A stretch of DNA of 64,000 nt, taken from positions 1 through 64,000 of the forward strand of contig CBDCJX010000017.1 of the NCBI GenBank assembly GCA_965218045.1, given 5' to 3'. The notes beneath the pieces are model-generated. The model saw only the letters and a list, made by a program, of their open reading frames with translations. It had not been told where the DNA came from and searched no databases. Below are positions 18,834 to 28,061 of the stretch, in pieces (within the stretch, counting starts at the first letter, position 1; the number at the start of each line of letters is the position of its first letter). This stretch comes from CAVRCA01 sp965218045 (GTDB lineage: Bacteria > Pseudomonadota > Alphaproteobacteria > Acetobacterales > Acetobacteraceae). The translations under genes and the position numbers were made by a program.

Positions 18834-19617
18834 CGAAGTTGGCGCCGCCCTCGCGCAAGGTGGCGACCAGCGCCTCGAGCGCAAGCATCCGGTAGCCTCG
18901 CCCGACCACGTGCGGGTGGAAGGTGTAGGTCAGGACACCCCAGTCGACGCTCTTGCGCATGTATGCGAACTCGTCGGCGAAGTTCTGGAACACGGCGCGG
19001 GCGTTCTGCAGGCCCGGCAGGATCGTCTGCTCGGTGCGCATGAATTCGAAATGCGGATGGTCGTCGAGCGACCAGCTGATCGGCATCTCCACTAGTGCCG
19101 TATCCGCGCCGAACTCCATCTTCTCGAGCAGGGTGATCCGATCGCCTTGCCGCGCCTGATAGGGTAGGTAGTCATGCCCCATCATGCTGCTGTCATAGAC
19201 GAAGCCGTGCTTGAGCAGCAGATCGACGCTGTGCGGGCTCAGATCCCAGGAGGGCGAACGATAGCCCCGCGGCTTGCTTCCGGTAAGCGCTTTGATCGCG
19301 GCGCTGCCGCGCAACAGCTCCTCCTCCTCGCCCTCGCGCCCGAGGCTCGCCGGAATGCGGTGGGTCCAGCCGTGATTGCCGATCTCGTGGCCGGCTTCGT
19401 GAACCGCGCGCACGCAGGAGGGATAGCTCTCAATGGTGTGGCCGGGAATGAACCAGGTGGTCGGGATGTGCTGCTCGCGCAGCAGGGCCAGGATGCGCTC
19501 GGTCGCCGGGACGCCGAAATCCCCGCGTGAGATCATCGTCGGCGTAGTCAGCCCGCGCGAGATGAAGGAGGAGACGTTGTCGTGGTCGAAGGTGAGGCAG
19601 ACAAGAAGCTCGGCCAT
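18763..19617 (-). CDS. Polysaccharide deacetylase family protein
   Basis: The 284-residue NodB-fold protein has the catalytic Asp region CLTFDHDN at the start, metal ligands in GHEIGNHGWTHR, and GYRSPSWDLSP in the middle, as in the cytoplasmic PuuE/allantoinase-like and peptidoglycan deacetylase-like groups. There is no signal peptide, which favours a small-molecule or cytoplasmic substrate. ATG 19617 follows GGGAGTG. The 3' end overlaps the convergent GGDEF gene by 71 bp. It is probably a metal-dependent C-N hydrolase of unknown substrate. Confidence 0.85.
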   Translation of the reverse strand: MAELLVCLTFDHDNVSSFISRGLTTPTMISRGDFGVPATERILALLREQHIPTTWFIPGHTIESYPSCVRAVHEAGHEIGNHGWTHRIPASLGREGEEEELLRGSAAIKALTGSKPRGYRSPSWDLSPHSVDLLLKHGFVYDSSMMGHDYLPYQARQGDRITLLEKMEFGADTALVEMPISWSLDDHPHFEFMRTEQTILPGLQNARAVFQNFADEFAYMRKSVDWGVLTYTFHPHVVGRGYRMLALEALVATLREGGANFVTMEQAAVAYRQRFPQGLSLRGA

Positions 19618-19736
19618 ACAGATCACTCCCAGCGCGCGCCGCAGGGCTATCATAAGGGGTCAATTCGTGCGGAGCGAGGCATCCGGCCGCGCCGCCGCGC
19701 GCTGATGCTGAGGTCACTGACCAACCGGAGGCCCGG

Positions 19737-20156
19737 ATGAGCCCGCCTCGGATACATGGCGTCATGGAGACGTCGCTCTATGTGGCCGACCTCGACGCCG
19801 CCCAGGCTTTCTACGAACGGCTGTTCGGCTTCGAGCCGTTCCTGACAGATGGCCGCATGCGCGCGCTGGGCGTCCCCGGCGGGCAGGTGCTGCTGTTGTT
19901 CCGCAACGGCGGCTCGGTCCACCCATCGCCGGCGCCCACCGGCTTCATTCCGGCCCACGATTCGCGCGGGCAGCAACATGTCTGCTTCGCGATTCCATGG
20001 ACCTCGCTCGAACCGTGGGAGCACCACCTGACCGAACAAGGCGTGGCGCTGGAAAGCAAGGTGGACTGGCCCGGTCGCGGCACCAGCCTATACTTCCGCG
20101 ATCTCGACGGGCATTCGGTCGAAGTGGCCACACCTGGCCTCTGGCCGAACCTCTGA
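19737..20156 (+). CDS. VOC (glyoxalase/bleomycin-resistance) family protein
   Basis: The 139-residue protein shows the paired beta-alpha-beta-beta-beta units of the vicinal oxygen chelate fold: GVMETSLYVADLDAAQAFYE at the start and GTSLYFRDLDGHSVEVATPG at the end, with His and Glu in the expected metal-ligand places (QQHVCFAI, HSVEVATPG). Members are dioxygenases, glyoxalases or resistance proteins. It stands alone between the divergent deacetylase gene and the binding-protein gene. Function cannot be narrowed further. Confidence 0.85.
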   Translation: MSPPRIHGVMETSLYVADLDAAQAFYERLFGFEPFLTDGRMRALGVPGGQVLLLFRNGGSVHPSPAPTGFIPAHDSRGQQHVCFAIPWTSLEPWEHHLTEQGVALESKVDWPGRGTSLYFRDLDGHSVEVATPGLWPNL

Positions 20157-20375
20157 CAGGCCGCTAGACAGCGTCGTCTTCGACAACGGGGGGGTGACCA
20201 ACTGATCCCGGCATTTCTCGGCGAAGACAAGCTGCGGCGGATCGGCGCGAGGGCTCAGCGGAAAGGCTGGCTTGCCCGCCAGCCCGCGATCTGGAACACA
20301 GCGCTGCCAAGCCGACACACGCCGGGTGGCGGTCTCGTCGCACCCGGCGGGGACAATTAAACGAAGGAGATCGTT

Positions 20376-21569
20376 ATGGCGAAACGGCTGCCACTCGGCG
20401 CCGCGCTCTCATTGCTGCTCGCATCGGCGATATTGCCGGCGTTGGCACAGCAGCCCACCCCCGGCGTCACCGCCACCGAGATTAAGGTCGGGCAGACGGC
20501 GCCATTCAGCGGGCCGGCCAGCGCCTATGGCAAGATCGCCACCGCCGAGGCCGGCTACATCAAGATGATCAATGAGCAGGGCGGGGTGAACGGGCGCAAG
20601 ATCAACCTGATCCAGCTCGATGATGCCTACAGCCCGCCCAAGACGGTCGAGCAGGTGCGCAAGCTGATCGAGCAGGAGCAGGTCGCGATCCTGTTCCAGA
20701 CCATCGGCACCGCGCCGAACACCGCGATCCGCAAATACACCAACGCCAAGAAGGTGCCGGACATCTGGCTCGGCTCCGGCGCGTCGGTGATGGTCGACCC
20801 CAAGCAGTACCCGTGGAGCATCCCGTTCCAGCCGAGCTATCGCGTTGAAGGGCAGATGTACGGCGAGTACATCCTCAAGACCAAGCCAGATGCCAAGGTC
20901 GGCGTGCTCTACCAGAACGACGACCTCGGGCGCGACTACGTGCTGGGACTGCGCGACGCGTTCGGCGACAAGGCGGACAAGATGATCGTGAAGGCCGTCT
21001 CCTACGAGACGTCCGACCCGACCGTCGATTCGCAGGTGATCAGCCTGCAACAGGCCGGGTGCGACGTGTATGTCGAGGCGACCACGCCGAAATTCGCCGC
21101 GCTGTCGATCCGCAAGGTCTACGAGCTAGGGTGGAAGCCGCTGCACATCGTCGACTCGAACGGCAGCTCGGTGCGTCCGGTGATGCAATCCGTCGGGTTC
21201 GAGAAGGCGCTCGGCATCGTCACCGCGTACTACCTCAAGGACCCGACCGACCCGCAGTGGAAGGACGATCCTGGCGTGAAGGCGTTCTACGAGTGGCTGC
21301 CGAAATACGCGCCCGACAACGAGGCGCAGGACGCCGCCACCTGGTATGGTTACAACATGGCGCAAGCGCTCGTTTACGTGCTGCGACAGGCCGGTAATGA
21401 TCTCAGTCGCGAGAACATCATGGCGCAGGCGACGCACATGCACGATGTGACGTTCTCCTTGCTGCTGCCGGGCGTGAAGGTGAACACCTCGCCCACCGAT
21501 TACCGGCCGCTGAAGAAGATGCGCCTGATGCGTTTTGAAGGTGAGAGATACCACCTGATCGCGGAGTAG
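20376..21569 (+). CDS. ABC transporter substrate-binding protein, branched-chain amino acid type
   Basis: The 397-residue protein has a signal peptide (MAKRLPLGAALSLLLASA, cleavage near ALAQQ) and a Peripla_BP_6 fold with TEIKVGQTAPFSGPAS, GGVNGRKINLIQLDDAY and KVGVLYQNDDLGRDYVLGL. These are LivJ-like receptors for amino acids, amides or aromatic acids. An AAGGAG box lies 6 nt before ATG 20376. No permease or ATPase genes flank it, so it is an orphan receptor in this window. A strong hairpin follows the stop. Confidence 0.92.
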   Translation: MAKRLPLGAALSLLLASAILPALAQQPTPGVTATEIKVGQTAPFSGPASAYGKIATAEAGYIKMINEQGGVNGRKINLIQLDDAYSPPKTVEQVRKLIEQEQVAILFQTIGTAPNTAIRKYTNAKKVPDIWLGSGASVMVDPKQYPWSIPFQPSYRVEGQMYGEYILKTKPDAKVGVLYQNDDLGRDYVLGLRDAFGDKADKMIVKAVSYETSDPTVDSQVISLQQAGCDVYVEATTPKFAALSIRKVYELGWKPLHIVDSNGSSVRPVMQSVGFEKALGIVTAYYLKDPTDPQWKDDPGVKAFYEWLPKYAPDNEAQDAATWYGYNMAQALVYVLRQAGNDLSRENIMAQATHMHDVTFSLLLPGVKVNTSPTDYRPLKKMRLMRFEGERYHLIAE

Positions 21570-21583
21570 CCGGCATCCTCCTG

Positions 21584-21641
21584 GTGTGCCGGTTTCGAAG
21601 CCCGCCGGCTTTGCCGGCGTATTTCGAAACGGTCGGCACAC
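21584..21641 (+). terminator. Large nested hairpin after the binding-protein gene
   Basis: GTGTGCCG (21584-21591) pairs with CGGCACAC (21634-21641). TTTCGAA pairs with TTCGAAA inside it, and a further GCCGGC-TTT-GCCGGC-like hairpin occupies the middle. It sits 15 bp after the stop and probably ends transcription or protects the 3' end. No U tract is visible. Confidence 0.55.
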
Positions 21642-21672
21642 TGCGATATCAATAACCTGGTGTCCACTTTGG

Positions 21673-21701
21673 ATCTGAGGTTCGGATGACGAACTTCAGA
21701 T
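21673..21701 (-). terminator. Hairpin after the second AI-2E gene
   Basis: ATCTGAGGTTCG (21673-21684) and CGAACTTCAGAT (21690-21701) form a stem with one mismatch and a 5-nt loop. It lies 9 bp beyond the stop of the minus-strand AI-2E gene and may terminate it. Confidence 0.45.
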
Positions 21702-21709
21702 TCGGGACA

Positions 21710-22888
21710 TTAGGCGGTCGCCGGGGAACCACCCTTGCGGCCGCCGCCAATGATGTGGCCGAGCGGCGTCAACGCCGGGACGTGATCGCACAAGATCTTG
21801 CAGCTCGCCAGCAGCGGCACGGCGAGCAACGCGCCGATGACGCCCCACATCCAGTCCCAGAAGAACAGCGACAGGATCACCAGCACGGGATTGAGGGTGA
21901 AGCGCGTCGCGAGCAGCATCGGCGTTATGGTCTCGCCTTCCAGGACGTGGATCAGCAGATAGATCCCCGCTGGCAGCAGCGCCCACCACAGCACCGAATA
22001 GGTGAACAGCCCGACCACGAAGAAGATCACGACGCCGGTGAACGGGCCGAGGATGGGGATGTAGTTGAGCAGGAACGCTACGGTGCCCCACAATAGAGGG
22101 TCGGGCAGCCCGCAAGCCCAGGTCGAGAGCCCGTTCGCCACACCGACAAGCAGGTTCATCACCGTGATTGTGGCGAGATAGCCGGAGATGTGGCGCTCGA
22201 CCTCGTCGCCGATCTCCACCACACGGCGCTTCTGCTGGAACCGAGGCATGATTTCGACGAGGCTGCGCAACAAGGTGTCACCAGCCCACAGTAGAAAGAA
22301 CAGGATCACCACGATGGTGAACAACTCGCCGAGGATGGCGCGCGTGCCGGCGAGGACCGACAGTCCGACCCCGCCGAGCCCCGACGATTGCCGGACGGTG
22401 AAGGTCTGCTCGGCCTGCTCCCCCGACGGCCTACCCCGCTGATCCATGATCTGCTCAATCGTCCGGACGCCGCTCTCGACATACTGGATCGGCGCTCGCA
22501 GCGGCCCGAGCTTCTGCTGCAGCTTGGGCAGCGCTTCCGGCGCGCGGGCTATCCAGCCGGAGGCCGGCACCGAGATGGCTGCGGCGATGCCGCCGATCAG
22601 GCTGAACAAGGCGACGATGAGCAGCAGCGAAGAGAGCGCCGCCGGCAGCCGCAGCCGGCCTGAAAGGAACCGCTTGGCCGGAGAAAGCAGCAGGTTCAGC
22701 ACGCAAGCGAGCACGAACGGTACAACGATCGCCTGCGCTACGTACAGCACGGCCAGCACCGCCAACACGGTCAAGATGACCAGCGTGACGGACCGCGTGT
22801 CGGGATGCATCTCGGCGATCTGATGCTGCGCCTCAACGACCTCCTTGTCGTGGGCGGTCGGGCTACTGTTCGGAACACCCTCACTCAT
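21710..22888 (-). CDS. AI-2E family transporter
   Basis: The 392-residue inner-membrane protein has two N-terminal hydrophobic segments (VILTVLAVLAVLYVAQAIVV), a middle extramembrane loop, and the conserved LLNYIPILGPFTGVVIFFVV and FFWDWMWGVIGALLAVP blocks. It is a second, shorter member of the family found at 3303 and lacks the C-terminal extension. ATG 22888 is preferred over a TTG at 22903. It lies 57 bp after the ChvG gene on the same strand, where hprK usually follows in relatives, so the locus is rearranged relative to that order. Confidence 0.88.
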   Translation of the reverse strand: MSEGVPNSSPTAHDKEVVEAQHQIAEMHPDTRSVTLVILTVLAVLAVLYVAQAIVVPFVLACVLNLLLSPAKRFLSGRLRLPAALSSLLLIVALFSLIGGIAAAISVPASGWIARAPEALPKLQQKLGPLRAPIQYVESGVRTIEQIMDQRGRPSGEQAEQTFTVRQSSGLGGVGLSVLAGTRAILGELFTIVVILFFLLWAGDTLLRSLVEIMPRFQQKRRVVEIGDEVERHISGYLATITVMNLLVGVANGLSTWACGLPDPLLWGTVAFLLNYIPILGPFTGVVIFFVVGLFTYSVLWWALLPAGIYLLIHVLEGETITPMLLATRFTLNPVLVILSLFFWDWMWGVIGALLAVPLLASCKILCDHVPALTPLGHIIGGGRKGGSPATA

Positions 22889-22945
22889 GCGTGAGCAACG
22901 CAAGACCGGGAATGATTGTTCCGTTGCAATGTACTTTGCCGCGCT

Positions 22946-24667
22946 CTAGCCGGCGTTGCGGTCACGTCTCGGCAGACGTACGACGAAACGAGCCCCCAGG
23001 ATCTTGCCCGTTGTGTCGCGCCGATTCTCCGCGCCGATCCGCCCACCCATGGCCTGGACGATCTGGCGGCTGATCGACAGGCCGAGGCCGGAGTGCTGCC
23101 CGAAGCGCTCGCCCTGCGGCCGTTCCGAGTAGAACCTGTCGAACACGTGTTCGAGCTTGCCGTCCGGAATGCCCGGGCCCTCATCCTCGACGCTGATCTC
23201 GACCACGCCACCAGTCTCGCGCCCGCGCAGAAAGATGCGACCCGCCGGCGGGCTGAACGACTTGGCGTTGCCGATGAGGTTGCGCAGCACTTGCACCAGC
23301 CGATCCTCGAGCGCCAGCACGACGAGGCCCTCTTCGGGCGCGTCGAGCTTGATCACCGGATCACCGACATCGCGTGTGGCAAGGTCGATCTCGCGAAGCG
23401 TCGACAGGATCGGCGCCGCGTCGACCGGCTGGAGCGACAACCGGGAGAGCTCGGCGTCGATGCGAGACGCGTCGCTGATGTCGCTGATCAGCCGGTCGAG
23501 CCGGGTCACGTCATCGGCGATGATGGCGAGCAGCCGTTTCTGCTGCGCCGGATCCTCGACCCGGCGCATGGTCTCGATCGCGCTGCGTATGGAGGAAAGC
23601 GGGTTCTTGATCTCGTGCGCGACGTCGGCGGCGAAGCGTTCGATCGCATCCATTCGGGTCCACAACGCCGCGGCGGAGGCAGAGAGCGCGTTCGCCAGGG
23701 CGCCCACCTCGTCGCTGCGCCGGGTCAGCGCTTCCGGCACGGTGCCAATGCGTCCCTTGCCCTCGCGGATCTGGGCCGCCGCGCCGGCCAGGCGCAGGAT
23801 CGGTCGGGCGATGGTCAGCGAGAGGTACCACGACAGCAGCACGGTCAGCACCAGCGCGAGACAGAACAGGCCGAGGATGGAGGCCCGCACGGTGAACAGG
23901 CTGGAGTCGACCTCCCGCGCCTCGCGGGTGAGCAGTATGATACCCACGGTGTGACGGTTGCGCTCCACCGGCTCGGCGACGGTGACGAGCAGCCGGTCGT
24001 CGCGCGTACGTCGCACATAGGGCGGCATCTCGCGGCTTTGATCGTTGCCGGCGAGGCGCAGCTCCTCCTTGACGTCCGGCTGCCAGTCGAGCCCCGGCGC
24101 GCCTGGCGTGATGTCGACGGCAAACGGCTGCGGCGCTTCATGCGGCAACACGGACAACACGCGGTCATACACCCAGCCGATCGAGGCCAGCAGCGAGTTG
24201 TGTCGAGCCGCCGGCCCCAGCGGCTCGGTGCTGACCGCGCCGCTCGTGCTCTCGCGCACCCGGCTGTCGGCGATCACCTGGCCGTCGGGCGCATAGACTT
24301 TCGCTTGCGCATTGGGCGTGGGCTCGGTGAGCCGGCGCAACAGCGGGCGGGCGAGCTCGGGGACAAGGGTGGGGTTGTCCGGTTCGTCCTCGCGAACCGC
24401 GCTTTGGCCGAGCGCGCCGGCGTAGATCTTCGCCTGTTCGCGAAGCGCACCCACCTCGGCCTCGAGCAGGCCGTTCTGGTACTGATCGAGATACAGCAGA
24501 GCGGCCACCAGCAGCGCCAGCGGCAGCGCATTGACCAGCAGGATGCGTCGCAACAGCGGCGAGACCCATCGGGTCCGTCCCGGAACCACGGCAGGGCGAG
24601 GCTCGGGAGCAGCGACGGAGCCGCTCGCCCCACGCACCGGGCGGCTGGCGACAGTGGCCTGACTCAT
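22946..24667 (-). CDS. chvG: Sensor histidine kinase, ChvG/ExoS type
   Basis: The 573-residue protein has the N-terminal segment SPLLRRILLVNALPLALLVA (membrane helix 1), a periplasmic sensing region, a second helix near residues 265-287, HAMP, HisKA with phospho-accepting His351 in VAHEIKNPLSS, and an HATPase domain with DEGPGIPDGK and GLGLSISRQ. The RRILLVN start and the periplasmic domain match ChvG-type sensors, which respond to acidity and envelope stress in Alphaproteobacteria. It follows chvI by 15 bp. Absence of hprK downstream is notable. Confidence 0.9.
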   Translation of the reverse strand: MSQATVASRPVRGASGSVAAPEPRPAVVPGRTRWVSPLLRRILLVNALPLALLVAALLYLDQYQNGLLEAEVGALREQAKIYAGALGQSAVREDEPDNPTLVPELARPLLRRLTEPTPNAQAKVYAPDGQVIADSRVRESTSGAVSTEPLGPAARHNSLLASIGWVYDRVLSVLPHEAPQPFAVDITPGAPGLDWQPDVKEELRLAGNDQSREMPPYVRRTRDDRLLVTVAEPVERNRHTVGIILLTREAREVDSSLFTVRASILGLFCLALVLTVLLSWYLSLTIARPILRLAGAAAQIREGKGRIGTVPEALTRRSDEVGALANALSASAAALWTRMDAIERFAADVAHEIKNPLSSIRSAIETMRRVEDPAQQKRLLAIIADDVTRLDRLISDISDASRIDAELSRLSLQPVDAAPILSTLREIDLATRDVGDPVIKLDAPEEGLVVLALEDRLVQVLRNLIGNAKSFSPPAGRIFLRGRETGGVVEISVEDEGPGIPDGKLEHVFDRFYSERPQGERFGQHSGLGLSISRQIVQAMGGRIGAENRRDTTGKILGARFVVRLPRRDRNAG

Positions 24668-24682
24668 CGGTGGGTCCGCCCG

Positions 24683-25384
24683 TCAGTGTTCCTTGTAGCG
24701 ATAGCCGATGCCGTACAGCGTCTCGATATGGTTGAAGCTGTCATCGACGGCGCGGAACTTCTTGCGAACGCGCTTGACATGGCTGTCGATGGTCCGGTCA
24801 TCCACATAGATGTTCTCGCCGTAGGCAGCGTCGATCAACTGGTCGCGCGCCTTGACCATGCCGGGCCGGGCCGCCAGGGCCTTGATCAGCAAGAACTCTG
24901 TTACCGTGAGCTGGATGTCCTTGCCGCGCCACGTGCACTGGTGCTTGGTGTCGTCGAGCACGAGATCGCCCCGAGCGATCACCCCGCCCGGCGCGGCGCC
25001 GGATCCTTCCGCCCGGCTCGCCTCGTTGCGACGAAGCAGCGTGCGGATGCGCTCGATCAGCAGCCGCTGGCTGAACGGCTTGGTGATGTAGTCATCGGCG
25101 CCAAGCCGTAGCCCCATCAGCTCGTCGACCTCCTCATCCTTGCTGGTGAGAAAGATTACCGGCATCGTGCTGCGCTGTCGCAGCCGCTGCAGCAACTCCA
25201 TCCCGTCCATCCGCGGCATCTTCACGTCGAGCACAGCGAGGTCGACGGGACGGGCATTTAACCCTTGCAGCGCGCTCTCCCCGTCCGTGTAAGTGCGCAC
25301 TTGAAAACCTTCCTGCTCCAAGGTCATAGCGACGGAGGTCAGGATGTTGCGGTCGTCATCCACTAGAGCGATGGTCTGCTTCAT
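24683..25384 (-). CDS. chvI: Response regulator, ChvI type (OmpR family)
   Basis: The 233-residue protein has a receiver domain with phosphoacceptor Asp53 in AVLDVKMPRMDG, Lys in TKPFSQRLL, and an OmpR/PhoB winged helix ending IETLYGIGYRYKEH, a ChvI hallmark. The partner kinase is chvG. ATG 25384 is chosen, with AAGGAG 6 nt upstream. ChvI controls exopolysaccharide, envelope and acid-response genes and in some rhizobia affects the neighbouring pckA, which fits the order here. Confidence 0.93.
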   Translation of the reverse strand: MKQTIALVDDDRNILTSVAMTLEQEGFQVRTYTDGESALQGLNARPVDLAVLDVKMPRMDGMELLQRLRQRSTMPVIFLTSKDEEVDELMGLRLGADDYITKPFSQRLLIERIRTLLRRNEASRAEGSGAAPGGVIARGDLVLDDTKHQCTWRGKDIQLTVTEFLLIKALAARPGMVKARDQLIDAAYGENIYVDDRTIDSHVKRVRKKFRAVDDSFNHIETLYGIGYRYKEH

Positions 25385-25512
25385 GTCTGGCTCCTTCACC
25401 GGATCGCTGCCGGATCCACTCTGGGCGAAGCGGCCGATGCCGCCCTGCCGTATCCAACGCAGGAAGGCTGCAGCTTGATTGTGGCGCTTTGCAGACGGGA
25501 GGTGAACGAATA

Positions 25513-26208
25513 ATGGCGGATGACAGCCCTGCCCTGCAGGCGAGGCGCCTCCTCCGAGCGGCGCGCGCTGCCAGCCTCGCGACCTCCGCCGCAGGGCAGC
25601 CCTTCGCCTCGCTGGTCACGCCAGCGACCACACCGGACGGCTCACCCTTGCTGTTGCTCTCCGCGCTGGCCGAGCACACGCGCCACCTGCACGCCGATCC
25701 GCGCTGTGCGGTGCTGGTCAGCGGTGTCGCGGAGAGCGCCAACCCGCAGACCGCGCCCCGCCTGACACTCACCGGAACGGCCGAGCGGGTCGACGATTCG
25801 ACGCTCAAGGCGCGTTGGCTCGCGGTCCATCCCTATGCTGCACTGTATGCCGATTTCGTTGATTTCGCGCTGTGGCGGATCACGGTGGGCGGCGGCCTGC
25901 TGGTCGGCGGGTTTGCCCGAGCGAACCGATTGACAGCGGCCGATCTCGCGCCCGACCCCGACGCGGTGGCGGCGATCGCCGCAGCCGAGGCCCGCGTCAT
26001 CGCGCATTGCAACGCCGACCACGCCGATGCCATGGCGGTGCTCGCCGGCGGCCCGGGCGAGTGGCGCATGGTCGCCGCCGATGTCGACGGGTGCGATCTA
26101 GCCCCGGTCGAGCCGGACAGCGCCACGGTTCGGCGGGCTTGGCCGGCCCCCCTTGCCTCGGCGGGGGAGGTGCGCGCCGCCCTCGTCGAGATGCTGCGCG
26201 GTCGGTAA
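25513..26208 (+). CDS. HugZ-like pyridoxamine-phosphate-oxidase-fold protein with DUF2470
   Basis: The 231-residue protein has a split-barrel FMN-binding domain (ASLATSAAGQPFASLVTPAT, LTGTAERVDD) and a C-terminal DUF2470-like part with IAHCNADHADAM, the arrangement of HugZ haem-utilisation proteins. Members bind haem or FMN. ATG 25513 follows GGGAGGTG. It stands between chvI (divergent) and pckA with no other haem genes nearby, so haem use is inferred only from family. Confidence 0.85.
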   Translation: MADDSPALQARRLLRAARAASLATSAAGQPFASLVTPATTPDGSPLLLLSALAEHTRHLHADPRCAVLVSGVAESANPQTAPRLTLTGTAERVDDSTLKARWLAVHPYAALYADFVDFALWRITVGGGLLVGGFARANRLTAADLAPDPDAVAAIAAAEARVIAHCNADHADAMAVLAGGPGEWRMVAADVDGCDLAPVEPDSATVRRAWPAPLASAGEVRAALVEMLRGR

Positions 26209-26336
26209 CGCTCGGAGGCACCGACACGGCTGGACCAGTGCCCGCCCGCGCCGTAAATAGCTTACCAAAGCCGTTCGCCGCCCACCACCGGCGACATGAG
26301 ACACGAGCGCCTTGACACGAAGGGCGGCCGCCCGCC

Positions 26337-26343
26337 GGAGGAG
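26337..26343 (+). promoter_or_regulatory. Strong Shine-Dalgarno setting a TTG start for pckA
   Basis: GGAGGAG at 26337-26343 lies 7 nt before TTG 26351. No ATG or GTG in the frame has comparable spacing, so it decides the start. Confidence 0.7.
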
Positions 26344-26350
26344 CCAAGAG

Positions 26351-27985
26351 TTGACTGTTGCCGCTGACGCGACGCGACCTCATCCCGAGCACCGCTCAGC
26401 AGGGCCCTTGGCAGGCACCGGGGTGCTCGCGGGTCGCCCGGTTCACGCCAACCTCGCCGCTCCTTCCCTGGTCGCTGCCGCGCTCCGGCGAGAGGAGGGC
26501 CATCTCTCGGCCGATGGCGCGCTGATGGTACGAACCGGGGTGCACACCGGACGATCGGTGCAGGACAAATTCGTCGTGGACGAGCCCTCCACCACGGCGG
26601 ATGTCTGGTGGGGCAGGATCAACCAGCGGCTCGCACCCGACAAGTTCATCGGGCTGAAGTCTCGGGTGCAGGCCTATCTGCAAGGCCAGGAGCTGTTCAC
26701 CCAGGATCTCTACGCCGGCGCCGACCCGGACCAGCGGGTGCGCGTCCGCCTGGTGACCACCGGGGCGTGGCATGCGCTGTTTGCGCGCAACATGTTCATC
26801 CGACCACCAGAGGCCGAGCTCGCCGGGTTCGAACCCGACTATGTGATCCTGCACGCACCTGATTTTCGCGCCGACCCGGCGATCGACGGCGTGCGCAGCG
26901 GGACCGCGGTCGCGCTTTCCTTCGCCGAGAAGTTCATTGTCATTGCCGGGACCGAGTATGCGGGGGAGATCAAGAAGACGATCTTCACCGTGATGAACTG
27001 GCTGATGCCGGCACGCGGTGTGTTGCCAATGCATTGCAGCGCCAATGTCGGCAACGGCGCGGCCGGCGATGTGGCGCTGTTCTTCGGCTTGTCAGGGACC
27101 GGCAAGACCACGCTCTCCTCTGACCCGAATCGGCCGCTGATCGGCGATGACGAGCATGGCTGGGGGCCGCAAGGCATCTTCAACTTCGAGGGGGGCTGCT
27201 ACGCCAAGGTGATCAACCTCTCGGCCGAAGCCGAGCCGGAGATCTGGGCCGCGACTCACCGGTTCGGCACCGTGCTCGAGAACGTCGTTGCCGACGACCG
27301 GGGACGATGCGACCTCTCCGACAAGTCGCTGACCGAGAACACCCGCTCCTGCTACCCGGTCGACTATATTCCGAACGCCGTCCCCGCCGGCCGCGGAGAC
27401 CAGCCGCGCAACGTGGTGATGCTCACCGCCGACGCGTTTGGCGTACTGCCGCCGATCGCCAAGCTCACCCCGGCGCAGGCCATGTACCACTTCCTCAGCG
27501 GCTACACCGCGCGGGTCGCTGGCACCGAGAAGGGCCTGGGCTCCGAGCCGCAGGCGACGTTCTCGACTTGCTTCGGCGCCCCGTTCCTGCCCCGTCAGCC
27601 GGAAGTGTATGGCGAAATGCTCGCCGGGCTCATCGCCCAGCACGGCGCCGATTGCTGGCTGGTGAACACCGGCTGGAGCGGCGGGCAGTATGGCGTCGGC
27701 CACCGCATGAGCATCCGCCACACCCGGGCGCTGCTCAACGCGGCGCTGGATGGCTCGCTTGCCCGCGCCTCATTCCACACCGAGCGCTATTTCGGCCTGT
27801 CGATCCCGACGCATGTTCCAGGCATCCCAGACGAGGTGCTCGACCCGCGCAAGGCCTGGGCGGATCCCCAGGCGTACGACCGCATGGCGCAAGAGCTGAT
27901 CGCACGCTTCGAGGCGAACTTCCGCAGTTTCCAGGCGGTGGTGAGCGACGAGGTGCGCGCTGCGGCGATTCGCGCCGCCGCCTAG
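26351..27985 (+). CDS. pckA: Phosphoenolpyruvate carboxykinase (ATP)
   Basis: The enzyme converts oxaloacetate and ATP to phosphoenolpyruvate, CO2 and ADP, the first step of gluconeogenesis. The 544-residue protein has the kinase P-loop GLSGTGKTTLS, HGWGPQGIFNFEGGCYAK, and NTGWSGGQYGVG, all diagnostic of the ATP-dependent family. The start is TTG 26351 with GGAGGAG 7 nt upstream; the frame remains open to 26312. A conserved link to chvI/chvG is known in Alphaproteobacteria and is preserved here with one gene inserted. The 142-bp upstream gap probably holds its promoter. Confidence 0.95.
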   Translation: MTVAADATRPHPEHRSAGPLAGTGVLAGRPVHANLAAPSLVAAALRREEGHLSADGALMVRTGVHTGRSVQDKFVVDEPSTTADVWWGRINQRLAPDKFIGLKSRVQAYLQGQELFTQDLYAGADPDQRVRVRLVTTGAWHALFARNMFIRPPEAELAGFEPDYVILHAPDFRADPAIDGVRSGTAVALSFAEKFIVIAGTEYAGEIKKTIFTVMNWLMPARGVLPMHCSANVGNGAAGDVALFFGLSGTGKTTLSSDPNRPLIGDDEHGWGPQGIFNFEGGCYAKVINLSAEAEPEIWAATHRFGTVLENVVADDRGRCDLSDKSLTENTRSCYPVDYIPNAVPAGRGDQPRNVVMLTADAFGVLPPIAKLTPAQAMYHFLSGYTARVAGTEKGLGSEPQATFSTCFGAPFLPRQPEVYGEMLAGLIAQHGADCWLVNTGWSGGQYGVGHRMSIRHTRALLNAALDGSLARASFHTERYFGLSIPTHVPGIPDEVLDPRKAWADPQAYDRMAQELIARFEANFRSFQAVVSDEVRAAAIRAAA

Positions 27986-28061
27986 CTAGCCCTGCGCACC
28001 GAGGCTACCGTCTCGCCTCGCGCTCCCGTTATGGGGGATTCGATTACATGGGAGGTCGGGC

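Noticed and set aside
22916..25111. 731-codon open frame on the plus strand
   Set aside because: It is antisense to chvG and chvI, has no start signal and no family character, and results from the high third-position GC of the real genes.
26825..26840. tRNA-like GGTTCGAA box
   Set aside because: It lies inside pckA coding sequence and has no cloverleaf arms around it.
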